Shown: in pieces, positions 49,199 through 57,442 of the stretch | Layout: the number at the start of each line of letters is the position of its first letter | Position numbering within the stretch: the stretch's first letter is position 1 | Source of the DNA: Bog-756 sp963696495 | GTDB taxonomy: Bacteria > Actinomycetota > Acidimicrobiia > Acidimicrobiales > RAAP-2 | NCBI GenBank assembly: GCA_963696495.1 | Contig: CAVOKJ010000006.1 | Span: forward strand, 173,825-237,824 | Length of the DNA stretch: 64,000 nucleotides | Direction of reading: 5' to 3' | Notes under the pieces: model-generated | What the model saw: the letters and a program-made list of their open reading frames with translations, nothing else | What the model was told of the DNA's origin: nothing | Databases searched by the model: none | Position numbers and translations under genes: made by a program

Positions 49199-50083
49199 TC
49201 AGCCGTCCAGGATCCGGTGGGCCCGCTCGGCCAGTGCGGGGTCCCTCACGTGCCGGCACACGTCCTCGAACGCAGCGGTCGGGCCGCGCCACTGCAGAGC
49301 AGCGACCTCGCCGAGCAGGGTCGGGTCGAGCCGTAGGGTGGCCAGCACCCGGAACAGCTCGGCCAGCTCGCGCTGGTCCGCCAGCCGTTCGGCGAGCTTG
49401 GTGGCGCCCCGGACCGACTGGCGCACCCCGGGATCCCACCCGGTGGCGTCGTCGGGCACGTCGTCGAAGGTCCCGTAGTGGGCCAGGACGGTCGATGCCG
49501 ATCGCTTCCCCCATCCGGCCAGCCCGGGAAACCCGTCGGCCGAGTCCCCGACGAGCGCCAGCCAGTCGGGTATCGATCGGGGCGCCACCCCGAACTTGGC
49601 CCAGACCCCGTCCTCACCGGTGACCGTCCCACTCCTCCGGTCGAGTTGGACCACCCGCTGGCCCACGACGCACTGGGCCAGGTCCTTGTCGGGGGTGCAG
49701 ATGACGACCTGCCCGACGGCCGGGTCCGCGGCCGCCACCGAGGCGGCCGAGGCGAGGGCGTCGTCCGCCTCGAGTTCGACCATCGGCCACACGACGACAC
49801 CGAGCGCGGCGAGCGCCGTCTCCAGCAGCTGGAACTGTGACCGCAGCACGGGGTCGATGCCGGACCCGGTCTTGTATCCGGGCCACAGGTCGTTGCGGAA
49901 CGACTCGATGACGTGGTCGGTGGCCACACCGAGGTGGGTGGCGCCGTCGGCCAGCATGCTCACGATGGACAGCAACACCCCACGGACGGCCCCGACCTCG
50001 TCCCCGTCGTCGCCGGCCCGCGGGGGCTGTCCGAAGAACTGGCGGAACAGCTCGTAAGTCCCGTCCACCAGGTGCACGTCCAT
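49199..50083 (-). CDS. 5'-3' exonuclease (PolI N-domain type)
   Basis: A 294-residue FEN/XNI-like nuclease. It starts MDVHLVDGTYELFR with the first metal Asp; DDEVGAVRGVLLSI, VELEADDALAS, ICTPDKDLAQCV and LALVGDSADGFPG carry further acidic ligands; the H3TH motif is LAGWGKRSASTVLAHYG. It is not fused to a polymerase. It converges with the ligase gene 7 nt away, so the two operons meet in a repair neighbourhood. It would remove flaps or 5' ends. No clear ribosome site precedes the ATG. Confidence 0.92.
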   Translation of the reverse strand: MDVHLVDGTYELFRQFFGQPPRAGDDGDEVGAVRGVLLSIVSMLADGATHLGVATDHVIESFRNDLWPGYKTGSGIDPVLRSQFQLLETALAALGVVVWPMVELEADDALASAASVAAADPAVGQVVICTPDKDLAQCVVGQRVVQLDRRSGTVTGEDGVWAKFGVAPRSIPDWLALVGDSADGFPGLAGWGKRSASTVLAHYGTFDDVPDDATGWDPGVRQSVRGATKLAERLADQRELAELFRVLATLRLDPTLLGEVAALQWRGPTAAFEDVCRHVRDPALAERAHRILDG

Positions 50084-50204
50084 CCCCGGAGTCTTTCAGG
50101 TGCGGCGCCCGACCGGAAGCGCGTCCGCACCCCGGCCACGTCCTCCGCCGCCGGTGGCAGGACTGCCGGCGACGCCGTCGACGGGTACGGTCAGGCCGAC
50201 GCCG

Positions 50205-51341
50205 TCACTCGCCCAGCAGCGAGGCGACGTTGTCGCGGTAGAAGCCCCGGGCGTCGGGCGGCGGGCCACCGCTGTCGGCGTAGTCCCCGATCGGTGAGGC
50301 GGTCCCCTCGGAGTGCGGATAGTCGCTGCAGCACATGAACAGGTCTCCCGAGGCGGTCATGAGCCGGGCGGGCCGCTCGTAGGAGAAGGCCGAGACACGG
50401 ACCTGGTTGCGGAAGTACTCGCTCGGCTGCTGCGTCAGCTCGGAGGGGCGCTCACCGTTGAGCGCCGAGGTGAACTCCCATCCGCCGTCGAGCATGCGCA
50501 GGTACAGCGGGACCCAGATCGAGGAGAGCTCGACGATGCCGAATTTGAGGTCGGGATGGCGTTCGAGCACGCCGTTGACGATGAGGTCGGTGATCGCCAC
50601 GGCGGGGGGCACCCAGAGGAAGATCGAGTCCAGCGCCGAGATCGCCGTGTCCTCCGCCTTGGGGTAGAACGCCTCGTCGATGATGCGTGGCTGGTCGGCG
50701 ACGTGGAACACCGGTGTCACGCCGTGATCGACGAACGCAGCCCACAGGCGGTCATGGTCGCGGTGGGAGAGCGGTCGTCCGTCGACGGCGGCCGGTGCGA
50801 TCATGCCGAGGCGCACGCCCGTGGCCGACAGGGAGGCGAGCTCGGACTCCAGCCACACCGGGTCCCGGAGCGTGAGGTGGGCGACGGGATGGAGGCGCCC
50901 GGCGCCCTCGGCCACCACCGCGCCGCACCAGCGGTTCCAGGCCGACATGTTGGCGGTGAGTGCGGTGGGCGACCCCGACAGCGTGCGCTCCCAGAGGAGA
51001 CCGAAATTCGGGAACAGGACGGCGCCGTCGAGCCCCATCGACGTGAGCTGCCCGAGCCGGGCCGCCGGCTCCCAGTACTCGGCCGGGAGCTCGTCGTCGT
51101 AGGACGACTCGGGCGGGAGGCGCTTCCGGCTGCGCTGGGTGAGGTCTCCCAGCTCGGAGGTCGAACCGGGGTGCTGGACCTGGGCGAGCGAGAGGCGCCG
51201 GCCCCGCCACGTCAACCACGGATAGCCCAGGTCGTCGTCGAGGATGGCCAGAGCGTCCTCCCGGTGGACCGGGTCGATGTGGTCGGCCCAGAGCGAGCGG
51301 GTCTCGAAGAGGTGTTGATCCGAGTCGATGACGTCCGGCAT
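50205..51341 (-). CDS. Amidohydrolase-2-family metal hydrolase
   Basis: A 378-residue TIM-barrel protein of the amidohydrolase-2/ACMSD group. The metal motif is DSDQHLFE in place of HxH, so only one of the first two His remains. Further marks are HVADQP, LKFGIVELSSIW and the metal Asp in CCSDYPHSEG. Members are often decarboxylases of aromatic acids. The ATG at 51341 is leaderless, 7 nt after TAGAGT (51349-51354). A divergent methyltransferase gene starts 137 bp away. Confidence 0.9.
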   Translation of the reverse strand: MPDVIDSDQHLFETRSLWADHIDPVHREDALAILDDDLGYPWLTWRGRRLSLAQVQHPGSTSELGDLTQRSRKRLPPESSYDDELPAEYWEPAARLGQLTSMGLDGAVLFPNFGLLWERTLSGSPTALTANMSAWNRWCGAVVAEGAGRLHPVAHLTLRDPVWLESELASLSATGVRLGMIAPAAVDGRPLSHRDHDRLWAAFVDHGVTPVFHVADQPRIIDEAFYPKAEDTAISALDSIFLWVPPAVAITDLIVNGVLERHPDLKFGIVELSSIWVPLYLRMLDGGWEFTSALNGERPSELTQQPSEYFRNQVRVSAFSYERPARLMTASGDLFMCCSDYPHSEGTASPIGDYADSGGPPPDARGFYRDNVASLLGE

Positions 51342-51478
51342 CGCCCTCACTCTACGGCGGGGCGGTCGACGTGTCTCGGGCAGTCGACGTTCCGGGGGGG
51401 CGGGCACCAGGAGGACCGGCGGACTGCCGGTCGGTCCCGGGGTGCCCGATCCGGGGTTTGCCGCTACGTTCACCACCT

Positions 51479-52291
51479 GTGGAGCGGAGGGACGATGGCG
51501 GGCTGGCCGCCAACCTGGCCTGGTGGCAGGAGGCGGCGCCGCTGCACGCCGACAGCGAGTTCTACGACCTCGACGCCGTTCGTTCCGGACGGGACGCCAT
51601 GCGGCCCTACGAGGTGGCCGAGATCGGGGAGGTCGACCGTCGCGACCTCGTCCATCTCCAGTGCCACCTCGGCACCGACACGCTCGCCTGGGCCCGCCGT
51701 GGTGCCCGGGCGGTCGGCCTCGACTTCTCGTCGGCCTCGATCGAGCTGGCCGGGCGGCTGGCCGCCGCGTGCGGCGTGGCGATCGAGTTCGTGTGCGCCG
51801 ACGTGCACGACGCCCCTTCCGCACTCGGAGGGCGCCGTTTCGACATCGTCTACACGGGGATCGGGGCGCTCAACTGGCTTCCCGACCTCGATGCCTGGGC
51901 CGGTGTCGTCGATCGCCTCCTCCGTCCCGGAGGGTCGCTCTACCTCGCCGAGATCCACCCGGTCGTGTTCGGCCTGTCCGACGACGGGCGCACGCTGAGC
52001 CACGACATGTTCGGGGCCTCGTACCAGGCGGCCCCGTTGCCGGGTGGGACCTACGCCGTTCCCGACGCGGTCATGGCCAACACGGTCACCTTCGAGCGGA
52101 CCCACGGCATCGGCGACGTGCTCTCGGCCGTCCTCGACGCCGGACTCTCCGTCGAGCTGTTCCGGGAGCACGACTACACCAACGCCCCCTGGCCCTGGGC
52201 GGTCCGCGGCGACGACGGGTTCTTCCGCCTCCCCGAGGGGTTTCCGCGCTACCCGTTGACCTACTCGCTCCGGGCCCGGAAACCGCGCTGA
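51479..52291 (+). CDS. Class I SAM methyltransferase
   Basis: A 270-residue methyltransferase. LVHLQCHLGTDTLAWARRGA is the motif I region, with a Cys-His form (Q-C-H-x-G) in place of the usual G-x-G-x-G, typical of one SAM-methyltransferase subgroup. VGLDFSSASIELA, DIVYTGIGALNWL and LLRPGGSLYLAEIHP follow. The GTG at 51479 is 8 nt after TACGTT (51465-51470), so it should be leaderless. The substrate is unknown. Confidence 0.87.
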   Translation: MERRDDGGLAANLAWWQEAAPLHADSEFYDLDAVRSGRDAMRPYEVAEIGEVDRRDLVHLQCHLGTDTLAWARRGARAVGLDFSSASIELAGRLAAACGVAIEFVCADVHDAPSALGGRRFDIVYTGIGALNWLPDLDAWAGVVDRLLRPGGSLYLAEIHPVVFGLSDDGRTLSHDMFGASYQAAPLPGGTYAVPDAVMANTVTFERTHGIGDVLSAVLDAGLSVELFREHDYTNAPWPWAVRGDDGFFRLPEGFPRYPLTYSLRARKPR

Positions 52292-52347
52292 GCCGACGAC
52301 GCGAGCCGGCCCCGGGCCCCGGTTGCCCGCGTCTCAGGCGCCGACCC

Positions 52348-53865
52348 TCAGAGGGTCACCGAGCTCCTCGGGCGCCGCCGCCTCGGCGTGCTGACCCCCG
52401 ACGGTCGCCGCATGACCACCAGCACCACCCCGAGGGCGAGGGCCAGGAAGATCGCCGACCCGGTGAGCGACGCGGCCACCGCGTGCGCCAGCTCCAGCTG
52501 ACCGGTCGAGAGTGACGAACCGGAACCGGGCGACCGGTGCGGGGCCTCGTGGCTCGCCGCGGCGAAAACGGTCACCAGGATCCCCAGCCCGAGCGATCCG
52601 CCCAACTGCTGGGCCACGTTGACCAGGCCCGAGGCCGCCCCGGCGTCGTCGGGGGCCACGCCGGCGATCCCGGCGGTGGTGAGGGGCACCAGCGCGGAAC
52701 CGATGCCGATGCCGAGGAGCACCATGGGCAGGACGATCTGTGGGAAGTACGGCGTGCCCGCCGAGAGCCGGCTCAGCCACACCATGCCGACGAAGGCCAC
52801 CGAGACCCCACCGGCGAGGAGCCGGGTCGACCCGATGCGCGGGGCGAGTTTCGGCACCAGTCGCACGGCCCCGAACATGACCGCCGTCACCGGGAGGAAC
52901 GCCAGCCCGGACTGCAGGGCGCTGTAGCCCCGCACTCCCTGGAAGAACTGGGTCACGAAGAAGAACATGGCGAACATCCCGCTGACCACCAGCATGCGGG
53001 CGATGTACGAGCCCGTGCGCTCCCGGCTGGCGAACAGGTGGAGCGGTGTGATCGGCTGGTCGGCCCGCAGTTCGGTGAGCGCGAACGAGGCGAGCAGGGC
53101 GACGCCGGCGACGAACGAGGCGACGGTGATCGGGTTACCCCACCCGGAGGAGGCCGCCCGCACGAACCCGTAGACCAGCGAGGTCATCCCGAGGGTGGAC
53201 GTCGCCGCCCCGGTGACGTCGAAGCGGCCGGGACGACGATCGGTCTCGGGCAGGTAGCGCGGGGCCAGGCCGATCAGGACGATGCCGATCGGGACGTTGA
53301 TGAACAGGCCCCAGCGCCACGAGATCCAGGTGGTGAGCATGCCGCCGAGCACGAGACCGACGCTGCCGCCCGCCCCGGCGACGGCGCTGTAGGCGGCGAC
53401 CGCCCGGGTCCGTTCCGGGCCCTCGCGGAAGCTGATCTGGAGGAGGGCGAGGGTGGACGGTGCGGCGATCGCCGCCCCGACGCCCTGGAACCCCCGCGCC
53501 GCGAGCAGCCAGGCCGCCGACTGCGCCAGGCCGCCCATCAGGGACGCGGAGGTGAACAGCGCGATGCCGGCCACGAAGACCCGACGGCGACCCAGGATGT
53601 CACCCGCCCGGGCACCGAGGAGGAGCAGGCCTCCGAAGGTGAGGGTGTACGCGTTCTGCACCCACGAGAGGCCGGTCGGGGAGAACCGGAGGGAGCGATG
53701 GATGTCCGGGAGGGCGGTGATGACGATCGTGGCGTCGAGGATGATCATCAGGTAGGTGGCCAGGATGATGGCGAGGATCACCGCCGGTCTCGGCGTCGGG
53801 AGGCGCCGTGCCGGCCGGCGGCGGGAGGGCTGTGGGGGGACGCGCCAGGTCAGGGTGGATGTCAT
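52348..53865 (-). CDS. DHA2-family MFS efflux pump
   Basis: A 505-residue transporter with 14 predicted helices. MIILDATIVITALPDIHRSL is the family's TM1 mark; GARAGDILGRRRVFVAGI is the loop motif; VLGGMLTTWISWRWGLFIN is motif C. AAGGGAG lies 9 nt before the ATG. The promoter TTGCAA-N17-TAAAGT has a CGGAGG-TAT-CCTCCG operator in its spacer, so the divergent TetR protein should repress it until a toxic ligand binds. Confidence 0.93.
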   Translation of the reverse strand: MTSTLTWRVPPQPSRRRPARRLPTPRPAVILAIILATYLMIILDATIVITALPDIHRSLRFSPTGLSWVQNAYTLTFGGLLLLGARAGDILGRRRVFVAGIALFTSASLMGGLAQSAAWLLAARGFQGVGAAIAAPSTLALLQISFREGPERTRAVAAYSAVAGAGGSVGLVLGGMLTTWISWRWGLFINVPIGIVLIGLAPRYLPETDRRPGRFDVTGAATSTLGMTSLVYGFVRAASSGWGNPITVASFVAGVALLASFALTELRADQPITPLHLFASRERTGSYIARMLVVSGMFAMFFFVTQFFQGVRGYSALQSGLAFLPVTAVMFGAVRLVPKLAPRIGSTRLLAGGVSVAFVGMVWLSRLSAGTPYFPQIVLPMVLLGIGIGSALVPLTTAGIAGVAPDDAGAASGLVNVAQQLGGSLGLGILVTVFAAASHEAPHRSPGSGSSLSTGQLELAHAVAASLTGSAIFLALALGVVLVVMRRPSGVSTPRRRRPRSSVTL

Positions 53866-53907
53866 GGTGAGGGCTCCCTTCCGTCGGGGGCGGGTTGCTG
53901 ATAAAGT

Positions 53908-53968
53908 GGAGGCATCCTCCGATAAGAAGTGGAGGGTGTCTCCGGATACTTTACGGAGGTATCCTCCG
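53908..53968. promoter_or_regulatory. Three-site TetR operator array
   Basis: GGAGG-CAT-CCTCC (53908-53920), GGAGG-GTG-TCTCC (53931-53943, one mismatch) and CGGAGG-TAT-CCTCCG (53954-53968). Centres are 23 and 24 bp apart. The third fills the 17-bp spacer of the minus-strand promoter TTGCAA (53971-53976)/TAAAGT (53948-53953). A further dyad, CTCCGCTT-TGC-AAGCGGAG (53964-53982), overlaps it toward the TetR gene. Confidence 0.8.
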
Positions 53969-53984
53969 CTTTGCAAGCGGAGAG

Positions 53985-53990
53985 TAGGAT
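53985..53990 (+). promoter_or_regulatory. -10 box of leaderless tetR gene
   Basis: TAGGAT lies 6 nt before the ATG at 53997, next to the operator array, so the regulator should control itself. Confidence 0.6.
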
Positions 53991-53996
53991 TGGCTC

Positions 53997-54590
53997 ATGA
54001 CCACGACTGATGCCTCGATCGAGTCCCTGTCCCGCCGGCCCAAGCGGGCCGATGCCGTGCGCAATTTCGAAAAGCTCATCGCCGCGGCCCGGGAGGCGTT
54101 CGCCGAGGACGGCTCGTCGGCGTCGCTCGAGGACATCGCCCGCCGGGCGGGCGTCGGGATCGGGACCCTGTACCGCCACTTCCCGACACGCCAGGCGCTG
54201 CTCGAGGCGGTCTACGTCGAGGAGGTCGACGCCCTCTGCCGCACGGCGGTCGACCTGGGGGACCGCCCACCCTGGGAGGCGCTCGTCGGTTGGCTCCACC
54301 GGTTCGTCGGCTACCTCGCCACCAAGCAGGCGCTCGCCGAGGAGCTGCTGGCCTACGCCGACCGGGACGCCGCCGTGTTCAAGTCGTGCCGCACGGCGCT
54401 CTACGCCGCCGGTGAGCCGCTGCTGGCCCGGGCGCAGGCGGCTCATGTGGTGCGGCCCGACACCGACATCACCGAGGTGATCCAGCTGGTGGGCGGCATC
54501 GCCAACATCAAGGCCGTCGAGCCCGGGCAGATCGAACGGATCCTCGACATGGCGCTCGACGGGCTCCGCTACCAGGGTTCCCTTCCCTAG
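53997..54590 (+). CDS. TetR-family repressor
   Basis: A 197-residue TetR protein. The HTH is SLEDIARRAGVGIGTLYRHF at about residues 43-62, and the C-terminal ligand domain matches the group with LLAYADRDAAVFKSCRTALY. It is divergent from the DHA2 pump and the three GGAGG/CCTCC operators lie between, so it is a drug-pump repressor in all likelihood. It is translated from a leaderless mRNA. Confidence 0.95.
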   Translation: MTTTDASIESLSRRPKRADAVRNFEKLIAAAREAFAEDGSSASLEDIARRAGVGIGTLYRHFPTRQALLEAVYVEEVDALCRTAVDLGDRPPWEALVGWLHRFVGYLATKQALAEELLAYADRDAAVFKSCRTALYAAGEPLLARAQAAHVVRPDTDITEVIQLVGGIANIKAVEPGQIERILDMALDGLRYQGSLP

Positions 54591-54617
54591 TCTCTGCCCT
54601 GGCCGGTCCCCGCCGCC

Positions 54618-54657
54618 TTAGCTATTGACATTAGCTAAACAGCTATGTACAGTAGCT
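54618..54657 (+). promoter_or_regulatory. Consensus promoter covered by two operators
   Basis: TTGACA (54625-54630), 17 nt, TACAGT (54648-54653), then 6 nt to the ATG at 54660. TTAGCTA-N7-TAGCTAA (54618-54638) is centred on the -35 box; AGCTA-N7-TAGCT (54641-54657) is centred on the -10 box. Centres are 21 bp apart. Confidence 0.8.
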
Positions 54658-54659
54658 CA

Positions 54660-55493
54660 ATGAGCGCGAACACGGTCACCCCGGTCCTGTCCACCAGCTT
54701 TCTCTCCCGTCCCGAGGGGAGGATCGGCTACGACGTCGACGGCGCCGGCCCCCTCGTGGTGCTCGTCCCCGGCATGGGCGATCTGCGGGCCACGTATCGC
54801 TTCCTCGCACCGGTCCTGCGCCGGAGCGGCTTCCGGGTGGCCTGCTGCGACCTGCGCGGCCACGGTGACAGCGACACGACCTTCACCTCCTATGGGGACG
54901 AGGAGACCGCCGGCGATGTGACGGCGCTGATCGAGGAGCTCGGCGGCCCGGCCGTCGTGGTGGGAAACTCCATGGCCGCCGGAGCCGCGGTGCTGGTCGC
55001 CGCCGACCGGCCCGACCTCGTGGCCGGCCTCGTGCTGGTCGGCCCGTTCGTCCGCAACGGCCAGGTCGGCACCGTGCAGCGGCTGCTCCTCCGCCTGGCG
55101 CTGGCTCGCCCGTGGGCCGCCATGACGTGGAAGTCCTACCTGCCCAAGCTCTACGCCGGGAGACGGCCCGCCGACTTCGAGGAGTACCGCGCCGAGGTCG
55201 CCGCCAGCCTCCACCGTCCCGGCCACGCCAAGGCGTTCTCCCTCACGACGCGGACCAGTCACGATCCGGCCGAGGCCCGGCTCGCCGACGTGTCGGCCCC
55301 GGCCGTGGTCGTCATGGGGGAGGAGGACCCCGACTTCCCGGACCCGGCCGCCGAAGCCGCCTGGATCGGGCGGGCGCTGAGCGCCCGGGTCGTCATGGTG
55401 CCCGAGGCCGGGCACTACCCCCAGTCCCAGCAACCCGGGACCACGTCCGCTGCCGTGCTGGACCTCCTCGGGGTGGTGGGCGGAGGTGCCTAG
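54660..55493 (+). CDS. Alpha/beta hydrolase
   Basis: A 277-residue alpha/beta-hydrolase: LVVLVPGMGDLRATYRFLAP, CDLRGHGDSD, nucleophile elbow GNSMAAG with Ser near residue 103, acid in MGEEDPDFPDP, His in EAGHYPQSQ. I use the leaderless ATG at 54660, 6 nt after TACAGT; an ATG at 54645 lies upstream of the expected start point. The following TetR gene overlaps by 8 nt, so the regulator controls its own operon. The ester or lactone substrate is probably also the inducer. Confidence 0.9.
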   Translation: MSANTVTPVLSTSFLSRPEGRIGYDVDGAGPLVVLVPGMGDLRATYRFLAPVLRRSGFRVACCDLRGHGDSDTTFTSYGDEETAGDVTALIEELGGPAVVVGNSMAAGAAVLVAADRPDLVAGLVLVGPFVRNGQVGTVQRLLLRLALARPWAAMTWKSYLPKLYAGRRPADFEEYRAEVAASLHRPGHAKAFSLTTRTSHDPAEARLADVSAPAVVVMGEEDPDFPDPAAEAAWIGRALSARVVMVPEAGHYPQSQQPGTTSAAVLDLLGVVGGGA

Positions 55494-56067
55494 GGCCGGG
55501 CTCAACGAGGAGCGGGTGGTCGACGAGGCCGAACGGATCGCCGACGAGGGGGGCCTGTCGAACCTGACCCTGGCGGCGCTGGCCGAGCGCCTCGGGGTGC
55601 GCCAGCCCTCCTTGTACAAGCACATCGACGGCCTGGCCGGACTGCGGCGCAGCATCTCGATCCGCGCCAAGCTCGAGCTGGCCGACGTGCTCGCCCGCGC
55701 CTCGGTCGGCCGGTCCGGGGGGGACGCCATCGAGTCGATGTCGGGGGCCTATCGCCAGTGGGCCCTCCGGCACCCGGGCCGGTACGAGGCGGCACAGTGG
55801 GCACCGCCGCCCGGGGACGAGGAGGACGAGGCCGCCAGCTCGACCGTGGTGCAGATCTGCGCCGATGTGCTCACCGCCTACGACCTCCGTGGCGACGACG
55901 CCATCGACGCCATCCGGGCGTTCCGGTCGATGCTGCACGGGTTCGTGGCGCTCGAAGCCGGCGGGGGCTTCGGCCTCCCCGTCGACATCGACCGCAGTTT
56001 CGATCGATTGGTCCGAGGGCTCGTCGTGGCCTTCGCCAGCTGGTCCGAGGAGCTGGCCCCGAGCTAG
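55486..56067 (+). CDS. TetR-family regulator of hydrolase operon
   Basis: A 193-residue TetR protein. HTH LTLAALAERLGVRQPSLYKH at about residues 27-46; the C-terminal domain (ESMSGAYRQWALRHPGRYEA, MLHGFVALEAGGGFG) matches the TetR group with the WHG-type C-terminus. The GTG start overlaps the hydrolase stop by 8 nt. It probably binds the TAGCTA-type palindromes at 54618-54657. Confidence 0.92.
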   Translation: MPRAGLNEERVVDEAERIADEGGLSNLTLAALAERLGVRQPSLYKHIDGLAGLRRSISIRAKLELADVLARASVGRSGGDAIESMSGAYRQWALRHPGRYEAAQWAPPPGDEEDEAASSTVVQICADVLTAYDLRGDDAIDAIRAFRSMLHGFVALEAGGGFGLPVDIDRSFDRLVRGLVVAFASWSEELAPS

Positions 56068-56106
56068 GCGGCCGGTGGTCGGCGGGGGCGCTCCGGCCGG
56101 AACCGA

Positions 56107-56886
56107 CTACTGCGGAGGCCGGCGCAGCTTGAACGGGGCGCCCGCCGGGTCGGTCGCCGTGGCCAGCTGGCCGTAGGGGGTGTCCTGCTTGCCGATGACG
56201 ATCGAGCCACCGAGCGCCTCGACCCTGGCGAGCGCGGCATCGACGTCGTCGACCTCCCAGTAGACCGACCAGTGGGCGGGCACGCCCTCGGGCAGGAATG
56301 CCGTCGCGTCCCCGATGCCGGCCAACTCGCTCCCGCCGCCGGGCTCCTGCATGGTCGAGTACCGGAATTCGTCGGTGTCGCCGACGACGTGGGTGTCCCA
56401 GTGGAACACCGACCCGTAGAACTCGAGGGCGGCGGCGTGATCCCTGGTGAGCAGCTCGAACCAGCTCGGCGCCCCGTGCTCGTTGAGCACGGTGAACCCG
56501 GGGAACGTGCCGGCCTGCCAGGCGCCCAGTTGGGCACCGGTCGGATCGACCAGCACCGCCTGGGTGCCGAGGTCGGCGACCGGCATGGCGGGAGCGACGA
56601 TCTGGGCGCCACCGGCCTCGGCCGACTCGAGGGTCTTGGCGATGTCCTCGGTGGCCAGGAAGACCTTCCAGGTGTCGCTGGCCGGGGCGTCCCCCATGCC
56701 CCCCATGCCACCGGCAACCGGGACACCCTCGCGGGTGAACATGAAATAGCCGCCGAATTCCGGGTTCGGCTCCTCCGCCTCCCAACCGAAGAGATCGGCG
56801 TAGAACGTGCGGCTACCGGCCACGTCCGAGGTCCACAGATCGGCCCAGCAGGGGGCTCCGATGGGTGCGCGGTCACGGGTGGGCAT
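56107..56886 (-). CDS. Two-domain VOC protein
   Basis: A 259-residue protein with two VOC halves, like the CFP32-type hydroxylase-like group: GAPCWADLWTSDVAGSRTFY then PSWFELLTRDHAAALEFYGS, both ending in VDPTGAQLGAWQ and TDPAGAPFKLRRP. GAAGGAG lies 6 nt before the ATG at 56886; an ATG at 56910 has no site and falls in the repeat array. Such proteins are common in actinobacteria, role unknown. Confidence 0.88.
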   Translation of the reverse strand: MPTRDRAPIGAPCWADLWTSDVAGSRTFYADLFGWEAEEPNPEFGGYFMFTREGVPVAGGMGGMGDAPASDTWKVFLATEDIAKTLESAEAGGAQIVAPAMPVADLGTQAVLVDPTGAQLGAWQAGTFPGFTVLNEHGAPSWFELLTRDHAAALEFYGSVFHWDTHVVGDTDEFRYSTMQEPGGGSELAGIGDATAFLPEGVPAHWSVYWEVDDVDAALARVEALGGSIVIGKQDTPYGQLATATDPAGAPFKLRRPPQ

Positions 56887-56900
56887 GGCTGCTCCTTCGG

Positions 56901-56985
56901 TCGGGTGCATCGTCAGTTCGGGTGCATCGTCAGTTCGGGTGCATCGTCAGTTCGGGTGCATCGTCAGTTCGGGTGCATCGTCAGT
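56901..56985. repeat. Five exact 17-bp tandem repeats
   Basis: TCGGGTGCATCGTCAGT repeated five times without a mismatch, starting 15 bp upstream of the VOC start. Seen on the minus strand each unit offers an ATG or GCA-CCC triplet. The exactness points to recent expansion. Confidence 0.95.
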
Positions 56986-57157
56986 TGCTGGGACGGGATC
57001 CGGGTCCGGGACTCATCGGTGGCACGAGTCCGTCGGCCCCGTCCAGCATGCTCGCCCGGCGCCGCCGTTGCACGACCGCCGACGGCAGGCAGATCGCCGG
57101 GAGGTCCCCACCTCCGGATGCCGATGATGCCGCCGGCCGGCCTCCGTCCACACCGTG

Positions 57158-57442
57158 ATGAGCGACGTCCAGCTGTGGTGCCGGGTCCTGGTCACCGGTC
57201 CTGACGGTGCCGAGCTGGTCGGCGTCCGACTGTCGGGGACCGGGGAGCCCGGCCTCGGGGCGGTGGACGACGTGGCCCGCCTGGCGCTGATGGCGGGGCG
57301 GCTCGGCGGCACCGTCGTCGTGGCCCAGGCCTCCCCGGTGCTGCGGGCCCTCCTCGACCTGGCCGGCCTACCCGTCGAGGTGGAGGGGGAGGCCGAACTC
57401 GGGGAAGAGGCGCGCCGGGTCCAAGAAGGACAGGAAGAATGA
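57158..57442 (+). CDS. Small protein overlapping sigma gene 3' end
   Basis: A 94-residue protein: LWCRVLVTGPDGAELVGVRL, AVDDVARLALMAGRLGGTVV, SPVLRALLDLAGLPVEVEGE. The beta-alpha pattern resembles a small STAS-like domain, and similar short proteins accompany SigG-like genes in actinobacteria as I recall. Its last 75 bp overlap the sigma gene on the other strand. A GTG at 57155 precedes the ATG. It could be an accessory or antagonist of that sigma factor. Confidence 0.68.
   Translation: MSDVQLWCRVLVTGPDGAELVGVRLSGTGEPGLGAVDDVARLALMAGRLGGTVVVAQASPVLRALLDLAGLPVEVEGEAELGEEARRVQEGQEE

Noticed and set aside
56901..56985. The 17-bp array as a CRISPR or origin iterons
   Set aside because: No spacers, no cas or replication-initiator gene nearby; it lies in a short gene leader.
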